Shown in pieces: positions 33,821 to 34,799 of a stretch of DNA of 34,799 bases. The notes beneath the pieces are model-generated. The model had not been told where the DNA came from. It did not search any database and saw only the letters and a program-made list of their open reading frames with translations. This stretch comes from Methylorubrum zatmanii (lineage in GTDB: Bacteria > Pseudomonadota > Alphaproteobacteria > Rhizobiales > Beijerinckiaceae). How positions within the stretch are numbered: position 1 is the first letter of the stretch; every line of letters begins with the position of its first letter. The DNA lies in contig NZ_NKUI01000093.1 of assembly GCF_014845115.1 (NCBI RefSeq), positions 1 through 34,799 of the forward strand. The letters run 5' to 3'. Both the position numbers and the translations under genes were made by a program.

Positions 33821-34799
33821 ATGACCGACGCCGCCTTCCCCCCTGATCGCCTCCTCGCCACGCTCTCGGAGCGGCTCGGCGCCCGGTATGTCCGCACCGA
33901 TCCCGAGGGGCTGGCGTCGCATCTCGTCGAGGCGCGCGGGCTCTATCGCGGCGATGCCCTGGCCGTGGTCGCGCCGGGCACGACCGAGGAGGTCGCCTTC
34001 ACCATGCGGGCCTGCGCCGAGGCGCGGGTGCCGGTGGTGGCCCAGGGGGGCAATACCGGCCTCGTCGGTGGTGGGGTGCCCTTCGGCGGAATCGTGCTGT
34101 CGCTGAACCGGCTGACGCGGCTGCGCGCCGTCGATCCCCTCGGGGCCAGCATCACGGTCGAGGCGGGTATGACCGTGGCCGAGGTGCAGGCGGCGGCCGA
34201 CGCGGCGGGGATGCTGTTCCCGCTCGCCTGGGCGGCGGACGGCACGGCGCGGATCGGCGGCGGCCTCGCCACCAATGCCGGGGGGCTCGCCGTGCTCGCC
34301 TACGGCAATGCCCGCGACCTCGTGCTCGGGCTCGAGGTCGTGCTCGCCGACGGCCGGGTCTGGAACGGGCTGAAGGCCCTGCGCAAGAACAATGCGGGCT
34401 ACGACCTCAAGCACCTCTTCGTCGGCTCCGAGGGAACCCTCGGCCTCATCACCGCCGCGACCCTGAAGCTGTTTCCCAAGCCGCTGTCCAAGAGCGTCGG
34501 CTTCGTCGGCCTGCCCTCGGCGCAGGCAGCCCTGGCCCTGTTCGCGCGGCTGCGGTCGGGCGCCGACCGGGGGCTGACGGCCTTCGAGTACATGCCCCGC
34601 TTCGGCCTGGAGATGGTGCTGAGGCACGGCACCGACGTGCGCCCGCCGCTCGCCGGATCTCATGACGCCTACGCCCTGGTCGAGCTCTCCTCCCCCCATC
34701 CCGGCAGCGAGGCCCGCGCGGCTCTGGAAGGCCTGCTGTCCGAGGCGATGGAGGCGGGTCTGGTGCAGGACGCCGTCATCGGCGGCAGCGCCGCGCAGG
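33821..34799 (+). CDS. FAD-binding oxidoreductase, D-lactate/2-hydroxyacid dehydrogenase type (partial)
   Basis: The N-terminal 326 residues of a VAO-family flavoprotein, cut off by the window end with the frame still open. QGGNTGLVGGGVPFGG (about 75-90) is the PP-loop that binds the FAD diphosphate, and GGLATNAGG and VGSEGTLGLITAATLKLFPKP are the second FAD-binding block of the GlcD/D2HGDH group. These enzymes oxidise D-lactate, D-2-hydroxyglutarate, glycolate or similar 2-hydroxyacids and pass electrons to quinone or electron-transfer flavoprotein. The ATG at 33821 begins MTDAAFPPDRLL; no strong SD is visible. It is divergent from the FAH-family gene. The C-terminal FAD-oxidase domain lies beyond the window. 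Confidence 0.9.
   Translation, partial: MTDAAFPPDRLLATLSERLGARYVRTDPEGLASHLVEARGLYRGDALAVVAPGTTEEVAFTMRACAEARVPVVAQGGNTGLVGGGVPFGGIVLSLNRLTRLRAVDPLGASITVEAGMTVAEVQAAADAAGMLFPLAWAADGTARIGGGLATNAGGLAVLAYGNARDLVLGLEVVLADGRVWNGLKALRKNNAGYDLKHLFVGSEGTLGLITAATLKLFPKPLSKSVGFVGLPSAQAALALFARLRSGADRGLTAFEYMPRFGLEMVLRHGTDVRPPLAGSHDAYALVELSSPHPGSEARAALEGLLSEAMEAGLVQDAVIGGSAAQ

Overview
The window is GC-rich chromosomal DNA from an alphaproteobacterium, most likely Methylobacterium/Methylorubrum or a close relative in the Hyphomicrobiales. That placement is inferred from several features: two separate Crp/Fnr-type regulators, one followed by a DUF6894 gene; giant Gly-rich autotransporters; small Ser/Gly/Thr-rich exported proteins; and a TAGAGCA...TGCTCTA intergenic repeat. 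No rRNA or other marker gene is present to prove it.

Layout. Positions 1-2.9 kb are the end of an integrated element: a large DUF6538-type tyrosine integrase next to the 3' end of a tRNA-Gln(UUG) gene. From 3.2-5.0 kb lie an SDR oxidoreductase and a two-gene YeeE/YedE (PmpA/PmpB) sulfur-compound transporter. From 5.1-7.3 kb are four small exported proteins on the minus strand, three of them low-complexity Ser/Gly/Thr-rich. From 17.05 down to 7.53 kb runs one minus-strand array of eight genes with overlapping or short junctions: a Tat-exported peptide-type solute-binding protein, two permeases, a fused double ABC ATPase, an M20 carbamoylase-like amidohydrolase, two related small-molecule kinases and a HisN/IMPase-family phosphatase. 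A very good sigma-54 (-24/-12) promoter match lies about 50 bp upstream of the first gene, with an inverted repeat at the predicted start site and another about 110 bp further upstream. I read this as a nitrogen- or activator-controlled scavenging operon for an unidentified amide or ureido compound. It is the best candidate here for an undescribed system.

From 17.6-19.9 kb come two Crp/Fnr-family regulators: one is coupled to a receiver-domain gene broken by an in-frame stop, the other to a DUF6894 gene, with a very AT-rich island between them. From 20.0-31.3 kb are a DegT-family PLP aminotransferase, a GDSL-esterase autotransporter, and a roughly 2,100-residue autotransporter whose passenger holds about 22 degenerate Gly-rich repeats interrupted by two Lys-rich inserts. 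From 32.1-34.8 kb are two identical tandem tRNA-Gly(GCC) genes with a recognisable promoter, a Nudix hydrolase, a fumarylacetoacetate-hydrolase-family enzyme and, divergently, an FAD-linked oxidase that runs off the window.

Limits: all family calls are by eye from motifs and overall resemblance. Substrates of the ABC/kinase operon, the SDR, the aminotransferase and the autotransporters cannot be read from the sequence.
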